NCBI RefSeq assembly: GCF_002776575.1 | Contig: NZ_CP022548.1 | Coordinates: forward strand, 3,053,001 to 3,117,000 | Reading direction: 5' to 3' | DNA length: 64,000 bases | Source: Sphingorhabdus sp. YGSMI21 | GTDB lineage: Bacteria; Pseudomonadota; Alphaproteobacteria; Sphingomonadales; Sphingomonadaceae | Shown: in pieces, positions 34,725-45,272 of the stretch | How positions within the stretch are numbered: the stretch's first letter is position 1 | How the letters are laid out: each line of letters opens with the position of its first letter | The notes under the pieces: generated by a model | Seen by the model: only the letters and a program-made list of their open reading frames with translations | Databases searched by the model: none | What the model was told of the DNA's origin: nothing | Position numbers and translations under genes: made by a program

Positions 34725-35582
34725 TCAGACCCATTTGGCTTCGGGCGGCAGGCTCATCAGGATCGCATCCACATTGCCGCCGGTTTTGAGGCCGAAGGTC
34801 GTGCCCCGGTCATAGACCAGATTGAACTCGGCATAGCGGCCACGCCATTCCAGCTGTTGCTGCTTTTCCGCCTCGGTCCAGTCCATATCCATGCGCTTGC
34901 GCACGAGCTTGGGGAATATATCGAGAAAGGCCCGTCCGACATCCTGTGTAAAAGCGAAATGGCGATCGAAATCCGATTCGTGGTCCAGTTCGATATGATC
35001 GTAGAAAATCCCGCCGACGCCGCGGTGGACCTTCCGATGGGGAATATAGAAATAGTCGTCCGCCCATTTCTTGAACCGCGGATAATATTCCGGATTGTGC
35101 GCCGCGCAGGCCGAACGCAGCCGGGCGTGAAATTCCTCTGTATCGTCGTTGTAGGGGATCGCCGGGTTGAGATCGGCACCGCCCCCGAACCAGCGTTTGG
35201 TCGTGCACAGGAATCGGGTGTTCATATGGACCGCCGGCACATGAGGATTGGCCATATGAGCAACAAGGCTGATGCCGGTGGCAAAGAAACGCGGATCCTC
35301 TTCCGCCCCGTTGATCTGGGCCTGGAATTCCTCGCTGAACACGCCGTCCACTGTCGAGATATTCACGCCGACCTTCTCGAAAATCTTGCCCTTCATCAGG
35401 CCCTGTGTACCGCCGCCACCGGGGCTGCCGTCGGGATTCTGCCGATCCCAGGGAATATATTCGAAGGTGGCGTCGCTGCCCGCTTCGCTTTCAATCTTTT
35501 CAAATTCCGCACAAATCTGGTCACGCAGTTCCTTGAACCACGTCTGACTCGTAAGCTGTTGATCATCCAATCCTGAGGTCAT
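34725..35582 (-). CDS. hemF: Oxygen-dependent coproporphyrinogen III oxidase
   Basis: It decarboxylates coproporphyrinogen III using O2 in heme synthesis. The 285-residue product contains FFATGISLVAHMANPHVPAV, HMNTRFL, RWFGGGADLNPAIPY, KKWADDYFYIPHR and YDRGTTFGLKTGGN. It overlaps trmL by four bases. The aerobic HemF fits the aerobic lifestyle suggested by bc1 and katG. Confidence 0.96.
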   Translation of the reverse strand: MTSGLDDQQLTSQTWFKELRDQICAEFEKIESEAGSDATFEYIPWDRQNPDGSPGGGGTQGLMKGKIFEKVGVNISTVDGVFSEEFQAQINGAEEDPRFFATGISLVAHMANPHVPAVHMNTRFLCTTKRWFGGGADLNPAIPYNDDTEEFHARLRSACAAHNPEYYPRFKKWADDYFYIPHRKVHRGVGGIFYDHIELDHESDFDRHFAFTQDVGRAFLDIFPKLVRKRMDMDWTEAEKQQQLEWRGRYAEFNLVYDRGTTFGLKTGGNVDAILMSLPPEAKWV

Positions 35583-36046
35583 TCCGGAAATTGTCCTGTT
35601 TGTCTAAGTGCTTCACCCAAGGCCATGCCAGCCGATACCGCGAGATTCAAGCTGCGCATGCCCGCTCTCATCGGGATCGTGATTCGACCATCGCATTGCT
35701 CATGTACAGTCAGGGGAACTCCTGATCCCTCCGATCCGAACAATAGAATATCGTCCTCGCGATATGCGAATCCGTAATGCGGCGCATCCGCCTTGCTGGA
35801 AAGCAGGATAATCCTTGCCTTGCGGGAATCGACGCTTTCCCGGAACGCATTCCAGTCGGCGTGACGGGTATATTCGACATGCGCGAAATAATCCATTCCG
35901 GCGCGTTTCAGACTTCGATCGCTAAACGGAAAACCACAGGGTTCTATGATATCGACTGCGACGCCAAGGCAGGCGCAAGTCCTTAATATCGTTCCTAAAT
36001 TTCCCGCAATCTCGGGTTGATACAATGCTATCCTCATGGGCCGCAT
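35579..36046 (-). CDS. trmL: tRNA (cytidine/uridine-34-2'-O)-methyltransferase TrmL
   Basis: This 155-residue SPOUT methyltransferase carries MRIALYQPEIAGNLGTILRT, LLFGSEGSGVP and IPMRAGMRSLNLAVSAGMAL, the knotted SAM-binding motifs. It acts on the tRNA wobble base. The open frame runs to 36169, but MRPMRIALY at 36046 (or MRIALY at 36037) is the proper start. It is divergent from petA, about 170 bp away. Confidence 0.93.
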   Translation of the reverse strand: MRPMRIALYQPEIAGNLGTILRTCACLGVAVDIIEPCGFPFSDRSLKRAGMDYFAHVEYTRHADWNAFRESVDSRKARIILLSSKADAPHYGFAYREDDILLFGSEGSGVPLTVHEQCDGRITIPMRAGMRSLNLAVSAGMALGEALRQTGQFPE

Positions 36047-36213
36047 ACCTTGAGCGGGAAGTGAATGTTTGGTCAATCGAAAATTCCCTGTTGGCAAACC
36101 CTGTCCTTCGCGGCTATCAGGCGCGCAATTCACTGCCTGTTCAAACTGCTGTTGAGCAGTACCGGACATTCTGGCAGTCTTGGGGTCATAAATTTTCTAT
36201 AGGGCTTGTTTGC

Positions 36214-36777
36214 ATGGCAACGGTTGAAACAGCTGATACGGCAGTCGCAGAAGAAAGCGGCGTTCGCCGCCGGGACTTTATCAATATCGCAGCAGTGAGC
36301 TTCGCTGGTGCCGGGGCGGTGGCAACGGTTTTCCCGTTGGTCAACCAGATGAACCCGAGCGCCGACGTTCTCGCCCTGTCATCGATTGAAGTCGATATTT
36401 CGGCCATTGAGACCGGACAGTCGATCAAGACCAGCTGGCGCAAGCAGCCGATCTTCATTCGCAACCTCACGGAAGCGGAAATTGCCCAAGCCAATGACGT
36501 TGATGTCGCCGGTCTGCGCGATCCGGAGACCCTGGCCGAGCGGACAACCCCCGGCAAGGAAAACTGGCTGATCACGCTGGGCGTTTGCACCCATCTCGGC
36601 TGCGTGCCGCTCGGAGCTGCGCAAGGCGAAATAAAAGGTGAATTTGGCGGCTATTTCTGCCCGTGCCACGGATCGCATTATGATACGGCCGCCCGCATTC
36701 GCAAAGGTCCGGCCCCGACCAACCTCGTGGTTCCGGAACATGAATTCCTTTCAGATACTGTCGTGAAAATCGGCTAA
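36214..36777 (+). CDS. petA: Ubiquinol-cytochrome c reductase Rieske iron-sulfur subunit
   Basis: The 187-residue Rieske protein of the bc1 complex has a twin-arginine-like N-terminus ([20 protein letters not shown]) that forms a transmembrane anchor. The [2Fe-2S] ligands lie in CTHLGC and CPCHGS. ATG 36214 is chosen. It starts the petABC operon, 14 bp before petB. Confidence 0.96.
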   Translation: MATVETADTAVAEESGVRRRDFINIAAVSFAGAGAVATVFPLVNQMNPSADVLALSSIEVDISAIETGQSIKTSWRKQPIFIRNLTEAEIAQANDVDVAGLRDPETLAERTTPGKENWLITLGVCTHLGCVPLGAAQGEIKGEFGGYFCPCHGSHYDTAARIRKGPAPTNLVVPEHEFLSDTVVKIG

Positions 36778-36791
36778 GGGGCAGAAGAAAA

Positions 36792-38060
36792 ATGAGCTTT
36801 CCTTGGGCAAAAGAATATACACCAACAACTGATTTCGGTCAGTGGATGGACAAGCAGCTGCCGCTGCCACGGTTCGTTTACAACAGCGTTGGTGCCGGCT
36901 ATCCCGCGCCGCGCAACTTGAACTATATGTGGAACTTCGGTTCGATGGCCGGCCTGTTCCTGGTGGTCCAGATCGTTACCGGCATCATATTGGCCATGCA
37001 TTATGCGGCCAACGCAAATATTGCCTTTGATTCCGTCGAACATATCATGCGCGACGTGAACAGCGGCTGGATGATCCGTTACGCCCATGCCAATGGCGCA
37101 AGCTTCTTCTTCATCGCCATCTATCTGCATATCGGCCGCGGCCTTTTCTACGGGTCCTACAAGGCGCCGCGCGAAATGCTGTGGTTGCTCGGTGTGGTTA
37201 TCTATCTTCTTGCGATGGCCACTGCCTTCATGGGCTATGTTCTGCCCTGGGGACAGATGAGCTTCTGGGGCGCGAAGGTGATTACCGGCCTGTTTGAAGC
37301 CATTCCGCTTGTCGGCAAGCCTATCCAGGAACTGCTGCTTGGTGGTTTCGCTCCGGATAACGCCGCTCTGAACCGCTTCTTCTCGCTTCACTATCTGCTA
37401 CCCTTCGTCATCGTCGGCGTTGTCATCATGCATATCTGGGCGCTGCACATTCCCGGTTCGAACAACCCGACCGGTGTTGATGTGAAGGGACCACAGGACA
37501 CGGTTCCGTTCCATCCTTATTATACCGCGAAGGATGGCTGGACGATCGGTCTTGCGCTGATCTTCTTCACCGCGCTGATGTTCTTCCTGCCGAACGCGCT
37601 GGGCCATGCCGACAACTATATTCCGGCCAACCCGCTGTCGACGCCGGCTCATATCGTTCCGGAATGGTATTTCTGGCCCTGGTACGCGATCCTGCGTGCC
37701 TTCACCTTCGACTTCCTGTTCATTCCGGCGAAGCTGCTTGGTGTACTGGCGATGTTCTCCGCGATCCTGGTCTGGTTCTTCCTGCCATGGCTCGACAAGT
37801 CACCGGTTCGCTCGGGCAACTTCCGTCCGAAATTCAAGATCTTCTTCGGCATCCTCGTGATCGACGTGCTGATCCTTGGATATTGTGGCGGGGCACCGGC
37901 CGAGGAACCGTTCGTGATGATCAGCCAGTTGGCCGCCGCTTATTATTTTGCGCATTTCCTGATCATATTGCCGCTGTTGTCGCGGATGGAAAAGCCCGAG
38001 CCTTTGCCGAACAGTATTACGGAATCGGTAACCGGCAAGCCACTCAACACTGCCAGCTAA
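36792..38060 (+). CDS. petB: Cytochrome b of the bc1 complex
   Basis: The 422-residue membrane protein has about eight helices and carries the two b hemes. Quinone-site motifs seen are [17 protein letters not shown] and PEWYF, and heme histidines are in the [20 protein letters not shown] region. It lies between petA and petC with gaps of 14 and 19 bp. Complex III passes electrons from ubiquinol to cytochrome c. Confidence 0.97.
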   Translation: MSFPWAKEYTPTTDFGQWMDKQLPLPRFVYNSVGAGYPAPRNLNYMWNFGSMAGLFLVVQIVTGIILAMHYAANANIAFDSVEHIMRDVNSGWMIRYAHANGASFFFIAIYLHIGRGLFYGSYKAPREMLWLLGVVIYLLAMATAFMGYVLPWGQMSFWGAKVITGLFEAIPLVGKPIQELLLGGFAPDNAALNRFFSLHYLLPFVIVGVVIMHIWALHIPGSNNPTGVDVKGPQDTVPFHPYYTAKDGWTIGLALIFFTALMFFLPNALGHADNYIPANPLSTPAHIVPEWYFWPWYAILRAFTFDFLFIPAKLLGVLAMFSAILVWFFLPWLDKSPVRSGNFRPKFKIFFGILVIDVLILGYCGGAPAEEPFVMISQLAAAYYFAHFLIILPLLSRMEKPEPLPNSITESVTGKPLNTAS

Positions 38061-38079
38061 GAAACAGGGACCTGTCGTA

Positions 38080-38934
38080 ATGGTAAGATTTATCGGAATA
38101 TTGGTTGGCCTGTTCTTTTCAGGCTGGCTCCTGGTCTCTTTTGCAATGGGTGCAAAAGAATATATCACAAACCCGCCCGAGGAAACGGCCGAACACGCGT
38201 TCCATCTGGAACCGAAGGATATATCCTTCAGCTCGGATGGTCCTCTGGGCAAATTTGATCGCCAGCAGCTTCAGCGCGGTTTCCAGGTCTACAAGGAAGT
38301 CTGCGCAGCGTGCCATTCCCTGCGTCTCGTTGCCTTCCGCAATATGGAAGAAATCGGCTATAACGAAGATGAAGTGAAGGCGATTGCAGCCAATTGGCCC
38401 ATCCAGACGCCGGATGTTGATCCGAATACGGGCGAAATGTCGACGCGTGCTTCGCTGCCCGCTGACAAGTTCCCCAAGCCATTTGCCAATAATGTTGCGG
38501 CTGCCGCTGCCAACAACAATGCGATCCCGCCTGATCTTTCGCTGATCACCAAGGCCCGCGAAGGCGGCGCGCCTTATGTCTATTCCCTGCTGACCGGATA
38601 TCAGAACCCGCCGGCCAATCTGCCGGACGCAAACCAGCCGGGACCGGGACTGCATTATAATCCCTATTTCGCGAACCTGAATCTCGCGATGGCTCCACCA
38701 CTGGCGGCTGCAGACATGGTCAGCTATTCCGATGGCACCAACGCCAGCATCGAACAGATGGCCGAAGATGTGACGGCCTTCCTGATCTGGACGGCTGAAC
38801 CGAAGTTGGAAGAACGGCATCAGACCGGCTGGGCGGTTCTCGCCTTCCTGCTGATCGCGACGATCCTTGCCTATCTGTCCTACCGGACCATCTGGGCCGA
38901 CGTGAAGGCGGAAAAGAAGAAGAAAACAGCCTGA
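38080..38934 (+). CDS. petC: Cytochrome c1 of the bc1 complex
   Basis: The 284-residue product has an N-terminal signal or anchor (ILVGLFFSGWLLVSFAMG), a single c-type heme motif CAACHS and a C-terminal membrane helix (AVLAFLLIATILAYLSYRTI) with a basic tail. A Met in LAMAPPLAAADMV could be the sixth heme ligand. A strong terminator follows. Confidence 0.96.
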   Translation: MVRFIGILVGLFFSGWLLVSFAMGAKEYITNPPEETAEHAFHLEPKDISFSSDGPLGKFDRQQLQRGFQVYKEVCAACHSLRLVAFRNMEEIGYNEDEVKAIAANWPIQTPDVDPNTGEMSTRASLPADKFPKPFANNVAAAAANNNAIPPDLSLITKAREGGAPYVYSLLTGYQNPPANLPDANQPGPGLHYNPYFANLNLAMAPPLAAADMVSYSDGTNASIEQMAEDVTAFLIWTAEPKLEERHQTGWAVLAFLLIATILAYLSYRTIWADVKAEKKKKTA

Positions 38935-38964
38935 AGGCAAACTGCCCCGAAAGCTGATGAATAG

Positions 38965-38992
38965 AAAAGCCCGCGTGATGCGGGCTTTTTTA
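38965..38992 (+). terminator. Rho-independent terminator of petABC
   Basis: The arms AAAAGCCCGC (38965-38974) and GCGGGCTTTT (38980-38989) have a five-base loop and the right arm ends in a run of T. It lies 30 bp past the petC stop. The left arm's A run means it could also work weakly for the convergent glpK. Confidence 0.9.
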
Positions 38993-39017
38993 TGTCTGCT
39001 GGCGGCGAATTGTAAGT

Positions 39018-40490
39018 CTAGCTGGTCAGGACCGAACTGATCGCCCGTTTCCAGCCCGCAAGGCGGAGGTCTCTGGTCTCGGGGTCGATCGCCGGTTCGT
39101 GCACGTCCAGCCCGGATATCATCGCCGATGCGGCTTCAAGCGAGGGGTGAATTCCGCAGCCGACCGCTGCCAGCATCGCCGCGCCGAGCGCCGTGGTTTC
39201 GAAAAATTCCGGCCGTTCGACCGTGATATCAAGAATATCGGCCAGATCCTGCACCATCCAGTCATTGGCCACCATGCCGCCGTCGATCCGCAAATTCTGC
39301 CAGTCCACGCCATCGGCAGAAAACGCCGTCTTCAGATCATGACATTGATAGGCCATCGATTCGAGCGCGGCGCGGGCGATATGCGCCTTTTTCGATGCAA
39401 AGCTGAAACCCGAAATCGTCGCGGTCGCATCGGCCCGCCAGTGCGGTGCTCCGAGGCCGGACAGGGCAGGGACCAGATAGACTCCGCCATTGTCATCGAC
39501 CGAGCGTGCGAGCTCCTCGCTCTCTCCGGCATATTTCAACAGGCCGATATCGTCCCGCAGCCACTGCATCAGGCTGCCGGCCACGAACACCGACCCCTCG
39601 AGCGCATAGATACGGCGGCCCTGATATTGATAGAGGATAGTCGACAGCAGCCGATTGTCCGACCGTGGCGCGGTGTCCCCGCTGTTGGTCAGGATGAAGG
39701 CTCCGGTCCCGAAGGTCGCCTTGGTCTGGCCGATGTCGAGACAGGCCTGGCCGATGGTGGCGGCCTGCTGGTCGCCAGCCGAACCGCAAATGGCGATCGG
39801 GCTGCCGAACAGTTCCGGCGCGGTGGTTCCCAGTTCCCCCGCGCAATCGACAATCCGGGGAAGCGCTTTGCGCGGAATGCCGAATAGCGCCAGCAGTTCG
39901 TCGTCCCAGTCATCGGAGTCCAGCCCCATCAGCATTGTCCGGCTGGCGTTGCTGGCATCCGTCACATGCTGCCCCCCGGTCAGCCGGTAGATCAGATAGG
40001 ATTCGATCGTACCGAAGGCCAGATTGTCTCCCGCCGCCCGCACGTCCGGCCAGTTTTCCAGCATCCACCCGATCTTGCTGCCGGAAAAATAGGGATCGAG
40101 CAGCAGGCCGGTCTTTTTCTGGACCATCGGTTCGAGACCGTCGTCTTTCATGCGATCGCATGTCGCGGCGGTGCGGCGGTCCTGCCAGACGATCGCCCGG
40201 CCAAGCGGCTCGCCCGATCTCTTGTCCCAGGCGACGACCGTTTCCCGCTGGTTGGTGATACCGATCGCCGCGATCTTGTCGGCGCCGCCGGCCTTCTCGA
40301 TCATTTTCTGGCTGCAGCTCAGGGTCTTCTCCCAGATTTCGGCAGCATCATGTTCGACCAGCCCGGGAGCCGGATAATATTGGGTCAGGGCTTCCTGCTG
40401 CGAGCCTTGCAGCTTGCCGTCGACACCGAACAGCATCGCCCGGGTCGATGTCGTTCCTTCATCGATGACCAATATATGCTGTGCCGCCAT
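39018..40490 (-). CDS. glpK: Glycerol kinase
   Basis: It phosphorylates glycerol to glycerol 3-phosphate. The 490-residue FGGY-family protein starts MAAQHILVIDEGTTSTRAML, and also has TNQRETVVAWDKRSGEPLG, IVWQDRRTA, and APHWRADATA in the second domain. It is divergent from glpD across 116 bp, which must hold both promoters. No glpF or glpR is adjacent. Confidence 0.96.
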   Translation of the reverse strand: MAAQHILVIDEGTTSTRAMLFGVDGKLQGSQQEALTQYYPAPGLVEHDAAEIWEKTLSCSQKMIEKAGGADKIAAIGITNQRETVVAWDKRSGEPLGRAIVWQDRRTAATCDRMKDDGLEPMVQKKTGLLLDPYFSGSKIGWMLENWPDVRAAGDNLAFGTIESYLIYRLTGGQHVTDASNASRTMLMGLDSDDWDDELLALFGIPRKALPRIVDCAGELGTTAPELFGSPIAICGSAGDQQAATIGQACLDIGQTKATFGTGAFILTNSGDTAPRSDNRLLSTILYQYQGRRIYALEGSVFVAGSLMQWLRDDIGLLKYAGESEELARSVDDNGGVYLVPALSGLGAPHWRADATATISGFSFASKKAHIARAALESMAYQCHDLKTAFSADGVDWQNLRIDGGMVANDWMVQDLADILDITVERPEFFETTALGAAMLAAVGCGIHPSLEAASAMISGLDVHEPAIDPETRDLRLAGWKRAISSVLTS

Positions 40491-40606
40491 GTTCCGCTCC
40501 CTGATTGCGCTTTCACGCTATAAGCTGGCTTTGAAAAGGCAAGCGAAAGCAGCCTATGCTGCAATGCAACATTGCACAAATCGCCGATTTGTCTATGAGG
40601 TCGCTA

Positions 40607-42115
40607 ATGTACGACTTGGCGATCATTGGTGGCGGCATAAATGGCGTCGGAATTGCACGCGACGCAGCGGGCAGGGGACTGAAGGTTCTGCTGGTCGAGC
40701 GCGACGACCTCGCCTCGCACACCTCGTCCGCCAGCACCAAGCTGGTTCATGGCGGCCTGCGCTATCTCGAACATTATGAATTCAATCTGGTCCGCAAGGC
40801 GCTCAAGGAGAGAGAAGTCCTGCTCCGCGCGGCGCCGCATATCATCTGGCCGATGCGCTTCGTGCTACCGGTTGACGAGGGCATGCGGCCCGCCTGGTTG
40901 CTGCGGCTCGGCCTGTTTCTCTACGATCATTTGGGCGGCCGCGACATATTACCGGGAACCCGAAGCCTCGACCTGCTCCGCGACCGCCGCGGCGATCCTC
41001 TGCAGAAACGCCTCAGGAAAGGCTTTGCCTATTCCGATTGCTGGGTCGAGGACGCCCGGCTCGTCTCGCTCACCGCGCGCGATGCCGCGGACCGGGGCGC
41101 CGAAATCCGGACCCGGGCGGAATGCGTCGCGCTTGATCGGGGAACCGATCACTGGAATCTGCAGATACGAGAACAAGGCGTGACCACGACAGAGCAGGCA
41201 AAAGTCTTGGTCAACGCCGCCGGCCCTTGGGTCGACCCGGTCACCGCGCTCTACGACCGCAGCAACCACGCGGCGAAACTGCGCCTGGTGAAGGGCAGCC
41301 ATATCGTGGTAAAACGCAAATATCAGGGCGACCACAGCTATATTTTCCAGAACAGCGATGGCCGCATCATCTTTGCCATTCCCTATGAGGACGATTACAC
41401 GCTGATCGGCACCACCGACCAGCCGTGGACCTATGCCGAGGGCGAGGCAAAGATCAGCGATGACGAAATCGACTATCTCTGCGCGGCCGCCAGCGAATAT
41501 TTCCTGAAACCGGTGACGCGCGAGGATATCCAGTGGACCTATTCGGGTGTCCGTCCGCTGTTCGACGACCACAGCCGCAGCGCCGCCACGGTCACCCGCG
41601 ATTTCGTCTTCGACTATGACAATGACAATGGTGCCCCGGTGCTGTCGATCTTTGGCGGCAAGATTACCACCTATCGCGTGCTCGCGCTGCAGGCGATCCG
41701 CACACTTTCTGACGCCCTTGATGTCGACGGCGATGACTGGACCAAGGAAGCGCACCTGCCGGGCGGTGATTTCCGGCCCGACGGGTTCGACTCGCTGGTC
41801 GATCAATATGAGGACCGCTGGCCCTTCATCGACCGGTCGATTCTGCACCGGCTGGCCCGCGCCTATGGCACCGATACCGCCAATATTCTGGCGGATGTCA
41901 CCAGCCTCACGGATTTGGGGCAGTCTTTCGGTGCCGGCCTCTACGAGATCGAGATCCGCTGGCTGATCGACCGCGAATTTGCCTGCACCGCCGAGGACAT
42001 ACTCTGGCGGCGGTCGAAGCTGGGATTACACATGAATGAAGGCGAACAACGGGCCGTCGAACAATGGTTTGAACGGCAGGGTCCCTTGTCAAAGGCAAAT
42101 CTCGACCTTTCCTGA
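40607..42115 (+). CDS. glpD: Aerobic glycerol-3-phosphate dehydrogenase
   Basis: This membrane-associated FAD enzyme oxidises glycerol 3-phosphate to dihydroxyacetone phosphate and passes electrons to quinone. The 502-residue product has the dinucleotide site MYDLAIIGGGINGVGIARDA, then STKLVHGGLRYLEHYEF, and GTTDQPW. ATG 40607 follows GAGG; the frame is open from 40556. It is paired with glpK, so exogenous glycerol can be used. Confidence 0.96.
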   Translation: MYDLAIIGGGINGVGIARDAAGRGLKVLLVERDDLASHTSSASTKLVHGGLRYLEHYEFNLVRKALKEREVLLRAAPHIIWPMRFVLPVDEGMRPAWLLRLGLFLYDHLGGRDILPGTRSLDLLRDRRGDPLQKRLRKGFAYSDCWVEDARLVSLTARDAADRGAEIRTRAECVALDRGTDHWNLQIREQGVTTTEQAKVLVNAAGPWVDPVTALYDRSNHAAKLRLVKGSHIVVKRKYQGDHSYIFQNSDGRIIFAIPYEDDYTLIGTTDQPWTYAEGEAKISDDEIDYLCAAASEYFLKPVTREDIQWTYSGVRPLFDDHSRSAATVTRDFVFDYDNDNGAPVLSIFGGKITTYRVLALQAIRTLSDALDVDGDDWTKEAHLPGGDFRPDGFDSLVDQYEDRWPFIDRSILHRLARAYGTDTANILADVTSLTDLGQSFGAGLYEIEIRWLIDREFACTAEDILWRRSKLGLHMNEGEQRAVEQWFERQGPLSKANLDLS

Positions 42116-42181
42116 TTGACGGACCACAAAAGCGGTGGCAATAGCGGCGCATTCGGTCACCTTGACGGTTGATCGGAAAAT

Positions 42182-42255
42182 GCGGGTGTAGCTCAATGGT
42201 AGAGCAGAAGCCTTCCAAGCTTACGACGAGGGTTCGATTCCCTTCACCCGCTCCA
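42182..42255 (+). tRNA. tRNA-Gly (anticodon TCC)
   Basis: The 74-nt cloverleaf has acceptor arms GCGGGTG and CACCCGC, D arm GCTC-loop-GAGC, anticodon loop CTTCCAA with TCC at the centre, and a T-loop TTCGATT. The CCA end is encoded. It is 66 bp past glpD. No integrase or att duplication is nearby. Confidence 0.96.
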
Positions 42256-42292
42256 CCACCAGCCTCAGCCCGGATCCGCCCGCGCGAAGCCG

Positions 42293-43879
42293 TTATCCGC
42301 GGGCTGGCGGCCTGCCCAATATATCGTCGGCAACGCAGCGCGCGAGGCGGGAACATTCCACCAGCCCCTGCGAAAACGGATGACGCTCGAGAAGCTGTGG
42401 TAGCGCCAGGCAGTGAACAGGACTGGCTTGCGGGCCTTCGAGTTTCAGAGCAAATGGCTTTAGTACAGGCTTTTCGGGCGCATGCAGGGCCTTGACCAGT
42501 CGCGGAAAGGGCAGGTCGGTCAGAGACGCCGGAGACTGCCCGCGGGCGTCCACCATGACGTCAAACGCGGCGGTACCATTTTCCGTCTCGACGATGATCT
42601 GTCCGGCCTCGTCCGACGAGAATTCGGCCCCGTCTTCGGTCGCGACGAGTTGCAGCACACCGGCGTCATGGAGCGCAATGATCCGCGCCAGCGACAGATG
42701 CGGGACCGCCGCGTAGCAGTCGGCAAAGACCGGCATCAGATGGTCGAGGAAACGGTCATATTGCTTTTCCGGCAACTGCCGCAATATCCGGTCAAACGCC
42801 TCGTGGCCGCGGAGCAGCGCGTAGCGGTGCGGGATGGTTTCCTTGCGGCGCATCGTCTCCCGCGCGCCAGCCAGATCCCGTTTCACCGCGCGCAACCCGC
42901 CAACGTCCCGCCGACGGGCGAAATAGGCGGGCGCAAAACCTTCAACCGACCGGGCGCTGTCGGGCAAACTCGCAAGATAATCGGGGTCGGCCGCGTCCAG
43001 TTCCTCGCAGAGGAGCGCGAACACGCGATCGAGCAGGCCATCATCTCCTTGAGCCATCTCCTGGGCAATCGCTTCGGGCGTGAGGCAGGTCAGCGGTTCA
43101 TAGGGAAAGGGATAATAGAAATCGCCCTCGGGCATGATTCCCATATGCGACACCATGGTGACCTGCAGTCCGCACCCCTCATCATCGGGCAGCCAGCGGA
43201 TCCCGTCACCATTCTCATCAAACGCGCCGCGCGCATGGCCAATCGCGACAACAATGTCGATCGCCGATAGCGAGGAACCCAATATTCCGATATTGTCCTG
43301 CTCCAGTCCGGTGATATTCGTATAGGGCCAGGGCGAAACCAGCGTCACACCGTCGATGTCCGGCGCATTCGGCCAATTGTGTCCCGAAGCGATCACGACT
43401 TCGTCAAACTGCTGCTTTTTGGCGGATTTCCCGTTGTCATAGAATATCGTGGCCTTCCCGGCGTCACCGGCCTCGATATCGGTCACCCGGCATTGCGTCC
43501 GAACCGCGACCCTGTGTCCGGCGCGACGGGCCTTTTCGCAGAGGTCGCCGAATTGCGAGTGGAGATATTCGCCGATCAGCACGCGCGGATAGAAGGCCCG
43601 CGCCGTCAGGTCGTGCGCCGACAATTCCCATTCGCCCAACTCGCGGGCCGGACGATCCTTCAGCCAGTCCACCAGCGGGCGAACCGGTGCCGGAATTTCG
43701 CGACTGAAGGCGTTGCACAGCATATAGTCGGCGTTGAGGGCGGGATCATAGGGCATTCCCATCCCGGCGGTCGAGGAAGCTTCGAAAATGCTGATCGACA
43801 ATGGTTCGTCGCCGGACGCGAGATGTTTGAGCAGATAAATGGCCATCGGGCCGCTTCCCACGATTCCAATCTCACGCAC
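42293..43879 (-). CDS. FAD/NAD(P)-binding protein (NAD_binding_9 type)
   Basis: The 528-residue product begins with a dinucleotide-binding motif (GIVGSGPMAIYLL) and has a second such site (NIGILGSSLSAIDIVVAIG). LVSPWPYTNI and YPFPYEPLTCLTPEA are conserved among large FAD-dependent proteins of the HcaF/PF13454 sort. Its substrate is unknown. It stands alone, leftward, between the tRNA and an HWE kinase. Confidence 0.75.
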   Translation of the reverse strand: MREIGIVGSGPMAIYLLKHLASGDEPLSISIFEASSTAGMGMPYDPALNADYMLCNAFSREIPAPVRPLVDWLKDRPARELGEWELSAHDLTARAFYPRVLIGEYLHSQFGDLCEKARRAGHRVAVRTQCRVTDIEAGDAGKATIFYDNGKSAKKQQFDEVVIASGHNWPNAPDIDGVTLVSPWPYTNITGLEQDNIGILGSSLSAIDIVVAIGHARGAFDENGDGIRWLPDDEGCGLQVTMVSHMGIMPEGDFYYPFPYEPLTCLTPEAIAQEMAQGDDGLLDRVFALLCEELDAADPDYLASLPDSARSVEGFAPAYFARRRDVGGLRAVKRDLAGARETMRRKETIPHRYALLRGHEAFDRILRQLPEKQYDRFLDHLMPVFADCYAAVPHLSLARIIALHDAGVLQLVATEDGAEFSSDEAGQIIVETENGTAAFDVMVDARGQSPASLTDLPFPRLVKALHAPEKPVLKPFALKLEGPQASPVHCLALPQLLERHPFSQGLVECSRLARCVADDILGRPPARG

Positions 43880-44176
43880 GAAACAGTCCCTTTCAGCGGG
43901 GCGGGACGAAGCGCCATTGCGTTAAGTCGCAAATGGCGCTCATCGCCGGTACATCACAAAAGCCATATTATCTTTCAACGCCGCACCGGCCAATACGTTG
44001 CACAGCCAGCCGTCTATGATGGACAGCCTGCAGGGAAGCCGGCGCGAAAATTTTCATAGATGCGAAAAGATTTGGTTACATTTTTGCAAAATAGACTAAA
44101 TTGTTTCGCTACGCCTTTCTACCCCGCATATGTGAATCACCCGGACGTCCGTCCCGGAAAACAGTGGAAGCTGATT

Positions 44177-45253
44177 ATGCCAACCCGCAGCCAGATCAAG
44201 AATTTCAGGTTGAATGAATATAGAGACCGGCAGGCAAATGACTCTCGGCTGCAAGAGCGGGGAGCCTTGCAGCAGAGCGGTGATGCCTTTCACGCGCTGG
44301 CCGACACCATGCCGCAGATGGTCTGGTCAACCTTGCCCGACGGCGACCATGATTATTATAACGCCCGCTGGTACGAATTTACCGGCGCGCCCGCTGGTTC
44401 GACCGACGGCGAGGCCTGGGCCGACATGTTTCACCCCGACGATCAGCCGGAAGCCTGGAAAAGATGGAATCACAGTCTGCAGACCGGCGAGCCTTACGAG
44501 GTCGAATATCGTCTCCGCCACCATTCCGGCCAATATCGCTGGGTATTGGGACGCGCGCTGCCGATCATCGGTCCGGACCAGAAAATCCAGCGCTGGATCG
44601 GCACCTGCACCGATATCGAGGATGCCAAGCAGACGGCAAGCCATAACGAGATGCTCAGTCAGGAGCTCAGCCATCGCATCAAGAATATTTTCGCGATCAT
44701 ATCCGGACTGATCAGCATGACCGCCCGCGGGGACGAGCGGTTCCGCGAGCCGGCAGAAACCCTGAAGGGCCGGATTGCCGCCCTGGGCCGCGCGCACGAA
44801 TATGTTCGGCCGCACAATGACAAGGAACAGGCAGAGCTGGGCGATGTCACAATGCAACGTCTGCTATCCGAGATATTTGCCTCTTACCCGGCTTTTTCGG
44901 ACAATCGACTGCAAATTTCCGGTGGCGATATTGCAGTGGGCGACAGGGCCGCAACCCCCATCGCGCTCGTTTTCCACGAGCTGGCGACCAATTCCATGAA
45001 ATATGGCGCTCTGGCCGCTGATGACGGCCGCGTGGAGCTGGCTATCGTGCATGATCAGGATCTGGTGCGGTTCAAATGGTCGGAAACGGGCGGCGCTCCG
45101 ATCGAGACACCGCCGACCGAGTCAGGCTTCGGTTCCAGGCTTGTGGAAATGTCGGTAACCCAGCAACTGGGTGGCAAGCTGGAGCGCTTGTGGCTGCCGA
45201 CCGGTTTGCAGATCGACATGGAAGTCCAGGCCTCCCGATTAGCCGGGAGCTAG
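44177..45253 (+). CDS. PAS-containing HWE-family sensor histidine kinase
   Basis: The 358-residue cytoplasmic kinase has one PAS domain (about 36-150; MPQMVWSTLPDGDHDYYNAR, GRALPIIGPDQKIQRWIG). The phospho-acceptor region LSQELSHRIKNIFAIISG has His166. The ATPase part has the N-box HELATNSMKYG and the WxE signature (FKWSETGG) of the HWE family. ATG 44177 (MPTRSQIKNF) is chosen; earlier in-frame codons back to 44060 are poor. There is no membrane helix. It converges with a single-domain response regulator that is probably its partner. The stimulus is unknown. Confidence 0.85.
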   Translation: MPTRSQIKNFRLNEYRDRQANDSRLQERGALQQSGDAFHALADTMPQMVWSTLPDGDHDYYNARWYEFTGAPAGSTDGEAWADMFHPDDQPEAWKRWNHSLQTGEPYEVEYRLRHHSGQYRWVLGRALPIIGPDQKIQRWIGTCTDIEDAKQTASHNEMLSQELSHRIKNIFAIISGLISMTARGDERFREPAETLKGRIAALGRAHEYVRPHNDKEQAELGDVTMQRLLSEIFASYPAFSDNRLQISGGDIAVGDRAATPIALVFHELATNSMKYGALAADDGRVELAIVHDQDLVRFKWSETGGAPIETPPTESGFGSRLVEMSVTQQLGGKLERLWLPTGLQIDMEVQASRLAGS

Positions 45254-45272
45254 CACTGGGAACCGGATCGGA

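Noticed and set aside
42182..42255. tRNA-Gly as an integration site
   Set aside because: No integrase, no duplicated 3' end and no foreign-looking genes follow; the next gene is an ordinary flavoprotein.
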